Shown: positions 1 through 5,575 of the stretch, one piece after another
Layout: each line of letters begins with the position of its first letter
How positions within the stretch are numbered: the first letter of the stretch is position 1
DNA from: Desulfobulbaceae bacterium UBA5173
GTDB taxonomy: Bacteria > Desulfobacterota > Desulfobulbia > Desulfobulbales > Desulfobulbaceae
NCBI GenBank assembly: GCA_002413355.1
Contig: DHWV01000009.1
Span: 1-5,575, forward strand
DNA length: 5,575 bases
Direction of reading: 5' to 3'
Notes under the pieces: generated by a model
What the model saw: only the letters and a program-made list of their open reading frames with translations
Told to the model about the DNA's origin: nothing
The model's database searches: none
Position numbers and translations under genes: made by a program

Positions 1-39
1 TTCAGCGTGATCGCGCAAAGATTTCCAGTGCATATTCAT
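1..39 (-). CDS. 5' end of an unidentified minus-strand gene, cut by the window edge
   Basis: Only the first 13 codons are visible, reading MNMHWKSLRDHAE and open to the edge. The start at 39-37 is supported by a good ribosome binding site, GAGGTG at 50-45 on the minus strand, five bases before the ATG. A second in-frame ATG at 33-31 would leave 11 bases to that site, so the first is preferred. The leader upstream (about 51-110) is AT-rich, as expected for a promoter region, but I see no convincing -35/-10 pair. Too little protein is visible to name a family. The gene is transcribed away from everything else in the window, so it is a separate unit. Confidence 0.55.
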   Translation of the reverse strand, partial: MNMHWKSLRDHAE

Positions 40-101
40 GCTGTCACCTCGCATAGCTTTGAATTGAAGGTTTTTCTTTTTATCTTGGCTTACGGCATTG
101 A

Positions 102-257
102 AAAAACAATGATGTAGGTCACAACTTGGGTTATTACTACGACCCCGACCTGCGGCGCATTCACCTGTGGAACAGCTCCGGCCAAGTTATCCGCCTTGTC
201 GAAGGCCGCAGCTATTTCGGCAAGTTTGTCCCCACTCAAAAAGGGGCGTGGGATTAA
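102..257 (+). pseudogene. Orphan C-terminal coding remnant or very small protein
   Basis: This frame is open from 102 to a TAA at 255-257. From about 117 on it has the codon use of a real gene: third positions are mostly G or C and the protein is mixed and plausible, with aromatic motifs such as GYYYDPDLRRIHLW near the start and GKFVPTQKGAWD at the end. There is no in-frame ATG. The only candidate start is TTG at 126, with a weak AGGT about six bases ahead, which would give 43 residues. The sequence before about 110 is AT-rich and not coding-like, so the simplest reading is the tail of a gene whose front was deleted. A real 43-residue protein is possible. The YYDPDL motif recalls Rhs/YD-repeat proteins, but the rest does not fit, so no family is assigned. 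Confidence 0.4.
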
Positions 258-278
258 TCTGCTTCGGCGTGTCTTTTC

Positions 279-307
279 TTGTGAAACAGCGGCATCCATG
301 TTATATC
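279..307 (+). promoter_or_regulatory. Candidate sigma70-type promoter of the TPR-LolB operon
   Basis: TTGTGA (279-284, four of six matches to TTGACA) is followed after exactly 17 bases by TATATC (302-307, four of six matches to TATAAT). Transcription would start near 314, giving a leader of about 38 bases before the TPR gene. It lies in the only gap upstream of this operon, after the stop of the orphan coding remnant. The matches are partial, so this is a reasonable guess only. Confidence 0.4.
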
Positions 308-314
308 ATGCGAA

Positions 315-330
315 AAAGATCGTGATCTTT
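315..330. promoter_or_regulatory. Perfect 16-bp palindrome, operator-like
   Basis: AAAGATC and GATCTTT form 7-base arms around a two-base centre (GT). The site lies just downstream of the predicted transcription start (about 314) and ends 21 bases before the TPR start codon. That is a classic place for a repressor operator. It contains two GATC sites. As RNA it would make only a tiny hairpin without a U-run, so a terminator is unlikely. No regulator gene is visible to pair it with. Confidence 0.4.
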
Positions 331-351
331 CCACAATAACCGATTCGAGCC

Positions 352-2214
352 ATGCTTCTTTCCTCCTTCCGCCTATCCCGCTCTCTGCTGCTGGCCAGCC
401 TGTTCTGCGGACTGATCAGCGGCTGCGCTGCCAAAAAGAAGTCCGCGCCACTCACCGCAGCCGAGCAGAAAGCTGCTGCTGAAGCCGCTCCCGCAACCGC
501 CGCCGCTGTTCCGCAACGACTGCATCAGCCTGCCGCGCCGCAGCCCGCCACTATGCCGGATGAGGAGCCAACCGCAGACATCGGCTGCAGCTCGTTTTAT
601 TTCCTCTGGGGCCGTCATGCGGAACTGGAGACCAAATATGAGGCCGCGCTGGAGGCATACGAAAAAGCCCTGATCTGTGACCCGGATGCTGAATTCGTCA
701 TCAGCAAGCTGCCCCTGCTGCTGCTACGCATGAACCGCAGCGGCGAGGCAGCGGAGCGGCTGAAGGAGCGGCTGGAAAAACACCCGGAGGATATGGATTC
801 GCGGATGCTGTTGGCAAAGATCTTCATCCGCGAGGGAAAATTGGAAGAGGCCGCCGAGCAATGTCGCAAAGCGCACGATACGAATCCCAATGATGCCGCG
901 CCGCTGATGCTTCTCAGCGAGCTGCATCTGGCGGCGGACAAAAAAGATTTGGCCAAGGCAGCCTTGGAGGATGTACTGGCCGTGGACAAAAGCTCGGCAT
1001 CGGCGCATCTCCTGCTGGCCCGCCTGCTGGCTGCCGAAGAAAAAACGTCCAAGGCATTGGAGCATTACCGTCAGGCTCTGGCTCTCAGTCCCTCAGAAGC
1101 AGTGCGGCTGGAGATGGCCGACATGCTGGTGCGGCAGAAAAAATACAGCCAAGCGGTCAAAACCTATCAGGAAATCGTAGCCCAGAATGCGCAGAGCGAG
1201 GAGGCGCGGATCGGCCTAATTCATGTCTATCTGCTCCAGAACAAGGAAAAAAAGGCGGAGAAGGAGCTGAAGCGACTCAAGGAGCTGTCTGACAGCCCGG
1301 AGCGGGCAGATCTGACCATCGCCAAACTCTACATTCGCTGGGAGGAGTATGACAAAGCCGCCGCACTACTCAAGGAGCTGCTCGCCAAGGAGGACATGTC
1401 TGAAGCCCGTCACCTGCTGGGCGCACTGCAATTTCAGGAGCAACATTATGCAGACGCTTTAGAGACCTTGGCCAAGATTACCTCGGAGGATGAGGAATAC
1501 GAGGACGGACTGATTCTGCAAGTGCGGACATTGCGCGAACTGAAGCGGCAGGATGAGGCGGTCAGGCTGCTGGACGCGGCTCTGGAGCAGGATCAGCTTG
1601 GCCCAGAAATCTGGATTGTGCTGGCGGACTTGCATCAGGAGGCGGGCAAGGAGGAAGATTGCCTGAAGACCTTCGTTCGTGCCTTGAAGGCACACCCTGG
1701 CAATGAGCTGCTGCTCTACGAGCAGGGGCTTGCTTTGGATCACGCGGGAAAAAAGAAGCAGGCCTTGGCAGTGATGCAGGTGCTGATCAAGAAAAATGCT
1801 GATCACGCAGGTGCGCTCAATTATGTCGGCTACAGCTGGGCCGAGAGCAAGACCAATCTGAACAAAGCGTTCCTCTATCTCAGCCGGGCAAAGGAGCTGA
1901 AGCCGAATGACGGCAGCATTCAGGACAGCTTAGGCTGGGTCTATTACCGTCTTGGCAATTTTGAGGAGGCCCGCAAGACCTTGGAGGCTGCGGCCAAGCT
2001 CGCGCCGGACGATCCGGCCGTCTTCGACCATCTGGCGGAAACTTATTTGGCTTCCGGGCAGAAGGACGAGGCTGTGACGACATGGCACAAGACGTTGGAG
2101 CTGCTAACCAAGCAAAAAGAAAACAGCAACACGGGTGCAACGCGGCAGCAGGCAGAGATCAGCCGCCTGCGTATTGAGTCAACACTTGACCGTCTCAACA
2201 AGGAGAAGAAATGA
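352..2214 (+). CDS. Outer-membrane TPR-repeat lipoprotein (LolB-associated type)
   Basis: A 620-residue lipoprotein built almost entirely of tetratricopeptide repeats, probably a periplasm-facing scaffold anchored in the outer membrane. The N-terminus has Arg7 and Arg10, a hydrophobic stretch and the lipobox ISGC, with Cys25 as the lipidated residue. Ala26 at +2 favours outer-membrane sorting by the E. coli rule. Residues 26-75 are a low-complexity Ala/Pro linker. Repeats are recognisable at about 80-113, 148-181, 216-281, 318-345, 417-450 and most clearly 485-587, where ALNYVGY and DSLGWVYYRLGNFEEA match a C-terminal pattern typical of the TPR proteins encoded beside lolB. Residues 588-620 are a charged, probably helical tail. 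The start is forced by an in-frame TAA at 337-339, though no good ribosome binding site precedes it. The stop overlaps the next start as ATGA, so the two genes are one operon. The exact partner is not known from sequence. Confidence 0.9.
   Translation: MLLSSFRLSRSLLLASLFCGLISGCAAKKKSAPLTAAEQKAAAEAAPATAAAVPQRLHQPAAPQPATMPDEEPTADIGCSSFYFLWGRHAELETKYEAALEAYEKALICDPDAEFVISKLPLLLLRMNRSGEAAERLKERLEKHPEDMDSRMLLAKIFIREGKLEEAAEQCRKAHDTNPNDAAPLMLLSELHLAADKKDLAKAALEDVLAVDKSSASAHLLLARLLAAEEKTSKALEHYRQALALSPSEAVRLEMADMLVRQKKYSQAVKTYQEIVAQNAQSEEARIGLIHVYLLQNKEKKAEKELKRLKELSDSPERADLTIAKLYIRWEEYDKAAALLKELLAKEDMSEARHLLGALQFQEQHYADALETLAKITSEDEEYEDGLILQVRTLRELKRQDEAVRLLDAALEQDQLGPEIWIVLADLHQEAGKEEDCLKTFVRALKAHPGNELLLYEQGLALDHAGKKKQALAVMQVLIKKNADHAGALNYVGYSWAESKTNLNKAFLYLSRAKELKPNDGSIQDSLGWVYYRLGNFEEARKTLEAAAKLAPDDPAVFDHLAETYLASGQKDEAVTTWHKTLELLTKQKENSNTGATRQQAEISRLRIESTLDRLNKEKK
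2200..2205 (+). promoter_or_regulatory. Ribosome binding site of the LolB-like gene, inside the TPR gene
   Basis: AAGGAG lies five bases before the ATG at 2211, within the last codons of the TPR gene. It fixes the start of the downstream gene and, with the ATGA stop/start overlap, indicates translational coupling of the two lipoproteins. Confidence 0.75.
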
Positions 2215-3008
2215 AGGCGCATTGGATAGGGCTGGGGCTTGCTCTGCTGCTGGGCGGCTGCGCGATCAAACTGCCGCAGACAGAGCAGCTCGGCGGAAGG
2301 GGGCTGAAACAGGCAGAGGCGCGGTTGAATGCCTTTATGGGCCAGTCCTGTGTTGAGGCGGCGGACAGCGATGTCAAGCTGACATGGCGGGCCTACGCCC
2401 AGCAAGAAACCTATCCGGCGACGATGCAGGCAGCGGCTCCGGCCTTGCTCCGGCTGGCTTTGAACGATCCGCTCGGCAGGCCGCTTTTCCTGCTTGGCGC
2501 GGACGGCAAGACCTTCACGCTGGCTGATAACCGGAAATCACTCGGCTATACCGGCAGCACGGAGCTGAAATTTATCCGCCGCTTTCTGCCCGCGTTCATC
2601 CCGATGGATGATATGTTTTTTTGGTTGAGCGGGCGGGTGCGCCCAGAGCGGATGCGGGCCGCAGCGGCGCGGCTGGACGGAGAAGGAAGAGTTTGGTGGC
2701 ACGGCGGCTCATCGGATGGAAAAACCGTGCATATCCTTGCGTTAGATGAGGAAAACCGCCTCAGCCGCCATCTGATTGCCGACAAGCAGACGGATGAAGT
2801 GCTCTTTGAGGCCCGCTACAGCGGCTATCAGAAGACACCGAAAGACTGTGCTTGGCCCGGCAGAATTGAGCTGGCAGGCAAGGCCTTGGAAGCGGAGTAT
2901 ACGATAGAGTTCAGCGAAATCTTCGGTTTTAGCCCGATAGAACCGCAGCGATTTCACGTCACGCTGCCGCCGCATTTCACGGTCAAGCAGATGACGGATA
3001 AAGACTGA
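2211..3008 (+). CDS. LolB-like outer-membrane lipoprotein
   Basis: A 265-residue lipoprotein that resembles LolB, the outer-membrane receptor that takes lipoproteins from the periplasmic carrier LolA and inserts them into the membrane. The signal peptide is short and hydrophobic, with lipobox LGGC and lipidated Cys17. LolB-like features follow in order: a strand with LTWRAYAQ (about 58-65), then LRLALNDPLGRPLFLLGADG, then a YTG segment, then a loop with FIPMDDMFFWLSGRVRPE, which matches the family pattern of 'sPlG...LPv..L..WLrG...P'. E. coli LolB is about 200 residues, so this one is longer, and the match is to the fold and pattern rather than to close identity. A relative such as a DUF4292-type lipoprotein is possible. 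Operon position directly after a TPR lipoprotein gene supports the LolB reading. The stop is only four bases from that of the opposing AMIN gene. Confidence 0.72.
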   Translation: MKAHWIGLGLALLLGGCAIKLPQTEQLGGRGLKQAEARLNAFMGQSCVEAADSDVKLTWRAYAQQETYPATMQAAAPALLRLALNDPLGRPLFLLGADGKTFTLADNRKSLGYTGSTELKFIRRFLPAFIPMDDMFFWLSGRVRPERMRAAAARLDGEGRVWWHGGSSDGKTVHILALDEENRLSRHLIADKQTDEVLFEARYSGYQKTPKDCAWPGRIELAGKALEAEYTIEFSEIFGFSPIEPQRFHVTLPPHFTVKQMTDKD

Positions 3009-3026
3009 CGGCTCAGTTGAGCTGTT
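3007..3026. terminator. Weak hairpin where two genes converge
   Basis: The core GCTCAGTTGAGC (3011-3022) is a perfect palindrome; allowing two G-U pairs the stem grows to eight pairs (3007-3014 with 3019-3026) around a four-base loop. It spans the stop codons of both the LolB-like gene and the AMIN gene, which end four bases apart. There is only a TTT after it on the plus strand and no U-run of note on the minus strand, so it is a poor intrinsic terminator and may act only as a 3' stabilising hairpin. Confidence 0.25.
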
Positions 3027-3990
3027 TGGCCGGATTGCCGAGCGTGTTGATGATCAGGACAAAGAGGTTGTCGTTCTTGAAAAAGACCTGTTGAAGATCG
3101 TAGCTGTTGTTCGGGGCCAAATCCAGTACGGCTCGTATCTTCCGGCCAGCCTCGTCCCGCTCGATGCGGATGCCCCGGACATATTTGCCGTCCGCGCTGA
3201 TGTTTTCGGGCAACCGCTCGGCTGCGGCAGTGTCCTGAAAGTCGCAGACCACTCGCGGCTTTTTCTCCTCCAGCCCAAAGACCACCGGCGGATGGAACTT
3301 GTTCAACCGGAACATGACCATCTCGCCCCGGTTGGAGTTCTTTTCAAAGAGGACTGAAGACAGTACAGTGTCAGCAGGGGACGGCGGCTTAACTGCCGAA
3401 GGGGCGGCAGCCGCTGTCTGCTGCTTGCCCGGCTGGGTGACGGCGGCGGACTGAGATGGCTTCTCTTCTGTCTGTTTGTCGGCTGACTGTACCGCAGAGG
3501 CTTTTTCCGGCGACCAGATCATGCTGTTGCGGCCCGTCGGTGTGGCATTAGCTGTTGCGACAGGCTTGCGCAGTTCCGGCTGAACGCGGGCATCATGGAC
3601 GATGATGGTCAATGTGCTGCTAACCGGATCAGCTTCCTGCACGCTCCTCACCTGTCTGCCCGGCACCAAATCCAGTACCACCCGTGCCTTGTTTTCGTGA
3701 ATGCCGACCCGGATGCGTCCAACCAGCTTGCCGCCAGTCTCGGCGTTGTTTCTGATCCGCTTGGAGACGCTGATTCCGTTGAAATCAAAGACCAAGCGCG
3801 GGCTGCCGTCCTTCATGGGAAAGGAGTTTGGCTTCACTGGCGGCCCGGTCATGCGGAACACCACGCGCTCCTCGTTCGGCGAGACCGGCTCAAAGCGGAT
3901 GGCTTCCAGCGACTGCCCTGCCGCCGCAGGCAGGCAGCGGAACAGTACGATCAGCAGCGCAAGGGCTGCCGCAAAATTGGTTCTCGACAT
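3013..3990 (-). CDS. Secreted protein with two AMIN domains
   Basis: A 325-residue exported protein. Residues 1-24 are a Sec signal peptide with a likely cut after AAA at 22-24; there is no lipobox, so it should be soluble in the periplasm. AMIN domain 1 spans about 27-133, AMIN domain 2 about 207-318, joined by a 70-residue linker rich in Ala, Pro, Ser, Thr and Gln. The copies share landmarks: PRLVFDF (64-70) against PRVVCDF (245-251), and ARVVLDL (102-108) against IRAVLDL (285-291). AMIN domains localise amidases such as AmiC and occur in PilQ-type secretins, where they bind peptidoglycan. Here no amidase, secretin or LysM domain is attached, so the protein probably works as a binding or adaptor protein; that is inference. 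The start has a weak site (GAG, five bases ahead). It is transcribed toward the TPR-LolB operon from a strong promoter of its own. Confidence 0.85.
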   Translation of the reverse strand: MSRTNFAAALALLIVLFRCLPAAAGQSLEAIRFEPVSPNEERVVFRMTGPPVKPNSFPMKDGSPRLVFDFNGISVSKRIRNNAETGGKLVGRIRVGIHENKARVVLDLVPGRQVRSVQEADPVSSTLTIIVHDARVQPELRKPVATANATPTGRNSMIWSPEKASAVQSADKQTEEKPSQSAAVTQPGKQQTAAAAPSAVKPPSPADTVLSSVLFEKNSNRGEMVMFRLNKFHPPVVFGLEEKKPRVVCDFQDTAAAERLPENISADGKYVRGIRIERDEAGRKIRAVLDLAPNNSYDLQQVFFKNDNLFVLIINTLGNPAKQLN

Positions 3991-4052
3991 TGTGACTCGT
4001 CTATGCTACCGCTGAAGAGAAAAGGTATTTTCCGATATGAAAACCTGCTTTG

Positions 4053-4080
4053 AATATAACCTCCAGCGTCCTCATGTCAA
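4053..4080 (-). promoter_or_regulatory. Strong sigma70-type promoter of the AMIN gene
   Basis: On the minus strand a perfect TTGACA (4080-4075) is followed after 16 bases by TATATT (4058-4053, five of six matches to TATAAT). Transcription would begin near 4046, leaving a leader of about 55 bases before the ATG at 3990. It sits in the gap between the divergent AMIN and KAP genes and is the best promoter match in the window. A TATAAC at 4055-4060 on the plus strand overlaps the -10 box but lacks a good -35, so a promoter for the KAP gene is not clear. Confidence 0.7.
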
Positions 4081-4121
4081 CTGATTTTCAGCCTTGGGCA
4101 AGGACTGTCCGACCATGCAAC

Positions 4122-4126
4122 GGAGG
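4122..4126 (+). promoter_or_regulatory. Ribosome binding site that fixes the KAP gene start
   Basis: GGAGG, nine bases before the ATG at 4136, is a near-perfect Shine-Dalgarno. It makes 4136 the best start over the in-frame TTG at 4094 and ATG at 4115, neither of which has such a site; using either would also put this site inside the coding sequence. Confidence 0.75.
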
Positions 4127-4135
4127 AAGAACCGC

Positions 4136-5512
4136 ATGAAATACAAACTGGCTCCGCTGGAGCTGCCTGCCTCTGATCCGTTCCGCTATGACGCGCTGAA
4201 CCGGAAGGCTTCAGCTAAATCGGTCTCACTGCTGGTGGACGAGCTGGAAGGCCCCTTTGTGCTGGCGATTGACTCGCCGTGGGGCACGGGCAAAACTACC
4301 TTTGTCAAAATGCTGCTGGCGGTGTTACAGGATAAAGGCTATCCCTGCCTGTACTTTGACGCATGGAAGACGGATTTTTCATCAGATCCGATGGTCGCGT
4401 TCCTTGGCGAGATCGGCAGGCTGCTGCCCGGCCAGATCAAGCAGGGCAAAGACTTTCAGCAGGCGAAAAGCATTGCCACCGTGCTGGCCAAAAAAGCGGT
4501 TCCCATCTCCGCTAAACTGGCCGCCACCTGCGCCCGCTGCCTTGATGCCTTTGAAAGAGATTGCGTCGCCAATGCCGTGGATGAATACGAAAACGAGCGA
4601 AGCCTGATTGAGCAATTTCATATATCGCTGGGCAAGGCGATTGACAATCTGACCGCCGACGGAAAAAAGAGCAAGATTGTCATCGTTATTGATGAGATTG
4701 ACCGCTGTCGTCCCGGCTATGCTGTGGATTTACTGGAGTGCATTAAACATTTCTTTGACATCAACAATATTTTATTCATTGTCTCTTTGGACAAGCAGCA
4801 GCTCCAGACCAGCCTCGGTGCCGTCTATGGCCAGAGCATCAACTCCAGCGAATACCTGCGCCGCTTTATTGATCTGGAGCACATGCTGCCTAAGCCGGAT
4901 GCGGAAGCGTTCACCAGCAGCCTCTTCAGCCGCTTTGAATTCGACAAGCTCTTTGTGAACAGAGCGGCAGGCGAGCTGCGCAAAGAGAAAAACAATCTGG
5001 TGCAGTCCTTTGCCGTGCTGTCAGAGATTTTTGATTTAAGCCTGCGGGCCAGGGAGCAGTGCTTCACGGCAATTCGGGTGGCTATCATGACCACGCCGGA
5101 AAAGCATTATTTTTATCCCCAACTGCTGATTTTTCCGCATCTACTGACCATTCTTGCCGTGCTGCGGGTCGGCGAGCCGGATGTGTATCGCCGTTATGCA
5201 TTGGAAGACGGCGAGCCGGAGGAACTCATCGCGCACCTGCGCAGCAGAAAAGGGGGCGTAAAAATGCTTGATTCGCCTTCCGGCATCGTGATTGAGGCGT
5301 ACTTGGTTACCGCCAAATCCTCTTGGCAGGATCAGACCGACCGGTTGCGGGACTACAAAATGGCTGCCAGCGATACCGCTTTGTCCGCTGAGGCGAGACA
5401 GCGGGCTGGTAAAATCATGAGCATTGTGCGGCAGCTATCTTTTGTTCAACGCGGCCCGTCGCTGGCCTATGTGGTCAACAAGCTGGAGCTGGCCGCGCAG
5501 TTCAAGCGGTGA
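4136..5512 (+). CDS. KAP-family P-loop NTPase
   Basis: A 458-residue NTPase of the KAP family (named for Kidins220/ARMS and PifA). The domain fills about residues 14-300. The opening motif DPFRYDALNRK (14-24) is typical. Walker A is SPWGTGKTTF (47-56), with Lys53 and Thr54 binding phosphate; the usual first Gly is Ser47. A YFDAWK motif (73-78) follows as in other members. Walker B is IVIVIDEIDRC (181-191), with Asp186 and Glu187. YLRRFIDLEHMLP (240-252) matches the family's sensor/arginine region. Many KAP proteins carry membrane helices between Walker A and B; the region here (about 95-175) is not convincingly hydrophobic, so a cytosolic protein is likely. It has a C132-x2-C135-x7-C143 cluster of unknown meaning. 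The C-terminal 150 residues are helical and unassigned. Known prokaryotic members include PifA (phage exclusion) and QatA (Qat defence), so a defence role is possible but unproven. It is divergent from the AMIN gene. Confidence 0.88.
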   Translation: MKYKLAPLELPASDPFRYDALNRKASAKSVSLLVDELEGPFVLAIDSPWGTGKTTFVKMLLAVLQDKGYPCLYFDAWKTDFSSDPMVAFLGEIGRLLPGQIKQGKDFQQAKSIATVLAKKAVPISAKLAATCARCLDAFERDCVANAVDEYENERSLIEQFHISLGKAIDNLTADGKKSKIVIVIDEIDRCRPGYAVDLLECIKHFFDINNILFIVSLDKQQLQTSLGAVYGQSINSSEYLRRFIDLEHMLPKPDAEAFTSSLFSRFEFDKLFVNRAAGELRKEKNNLVQSFAVLSEIFDLSLRAREQCFTAIRVAIMTTPEKHYFYPQLLIFPHLLTILAVLRVGEPDVYRRYALEDGEPEELIAHLRSRKGGVKMLDSPSGIVIEAYLVTAKSSWQDQTDRLRDYKMAASDTALSAEARQRAGKIMSIVRQLSFVQRGPSLAYVVNKLELAAQFKR

Positions 5513-5515
5513 TCG

Positions 5516-5549
5516 CCTCTTGTGGAGCACAGGGAAGAGGGGTATTTTA
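5516..5549 (+). terminator. Possible weak terminator after the KAP gene
   Basis: CCTCTT (5516-5521) pairs with AAGAGG (5535-5540) around a 13-base loop, followed by GGTATTTTA. It starts three bases after the KAP stop codon. The stem is only six pairs and the U-run is short and interrupted, so the call is tentative. If real, it would make the KAP gene a single-gene unit rather than the first gene of a longer operon. Confidence 0.3.
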
Positions 5550-5575
5550 GGTGGTGAATTCAAGTTCCAAGTGCA

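Noticed and set aside
102..257. Rhs/YD-repeat protein tail, from the YYDPDL motif
   Set aside because: The sequence after the motif does not follow the Rhs core pattern, and one short motif is not enough.
90..299. Minus-strand open frame of 69 residues across the left intergenic region
   Set aside because: The plus-strand frame through 117-257 has better codon use and a more natural protein. The minus frame has no good ribosome binding site.
615..1052. Minus-strand open frame of 145 residues inside the TPR gene
   Set aside because: It is Ser/Arg/Ala-rich, antisense to clear TPR repeats, and has no ribosome binding site. It is a by-product of GC-biased codons on the other strand.
3595..4053. 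Plus-strand open frame of 152 residues opposite the AMIN gene
   Set aside because: It lies antisense to the signal peptide and first AMIN domain, has no plausible domain, and runs across the AMIN promoter.
4055..4060. TATAAC as the -10 box of a KAP promoter
   Set aside because: No acceptable -35 box lies 15-19 bases upstream, and the site overlaps the much better minus-strand promoter.
4094..4135. Longer KAP protein beginning at TTG 4094 (14 extra residues) or ATG 4115
   Set aside because: The strong GGAGG at 4122-4126 points to ATG 4136, and the extra residues (Arg/Lys/Cys-rich) do not look like a KAP N-terminus.

Overview
The window looks like a bacterial chromosome segment from a Gram-negative (diderm) organism. 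Two of its genes encode lipoproteins with clean lipoboxes, one of them LolB-like, and a third encodes a secreted protein with AMIN domains. The coding regions are moderately GC-rich, prefer G or C at third codon positions, and use ATG starts with mostly AGGAGG-type ribosome binding sites. A delta- or betaproteobacterial type of host is a guess from style only; nothing here fixes the taxon.

Left edge (1-351): the first 13 codons of a gene read leftwards on the minus strand (39 to 1), then an AT-rich spacer. Next comes an orphan stretch of plus-strand coding sequence (about 102-257) that looks like the C-terminal remnant of a lost gene or a very small protein. A candidate promoter (279-307) follows, with a perfect 16-bp palindrome (315-330) just ahead of the first full gene.

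Envelope block (352-3990): a 620-residue TPR lipoprotein gene and a 265-residue LolB-like lipoprotein gene overlap by four bases (ATGA) and form one operon. In many proteobacteria a related TPR gene sits directly before lolB, usually with ispE next; here ispE is absent. Facing this operon, and ending four bases away from it, is a minus-strand gene for a secreted protein with two AMIN domains and no catalytic domain. It is driven by a near-consensus sigma70 promoter (4080 to 4053). The likely common theme is the cell envelope: lipoprotein delivery to the outer membrane, TPR scaffolding, and binding of peptidoglycan or of a secretin.

Right block (4136-5512): transcribed divergently from the AMIN gene is a KAP-family P-loop NTPase of 458 residues with intact Walker A and B motifs and no obvious inserted membrane hairpin. 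KAP proteins include the phage-exclusion protein PifA and the QatA subunit of the Qat defence system, so this is the best candidate for an accessory or defence gene. Its partners, if any, lie beyond the right edge. The last 63 bases hold a weak terminator-like hairpin and a short sequence with tandem 7-mers that may be the end of a mobile element.

No tRNA, rRNA, CRISPR array or complete insertion sequence was seen. Apart from the KAP gene and the two odd edges, the window reads as ordinary envelope housekeeping.
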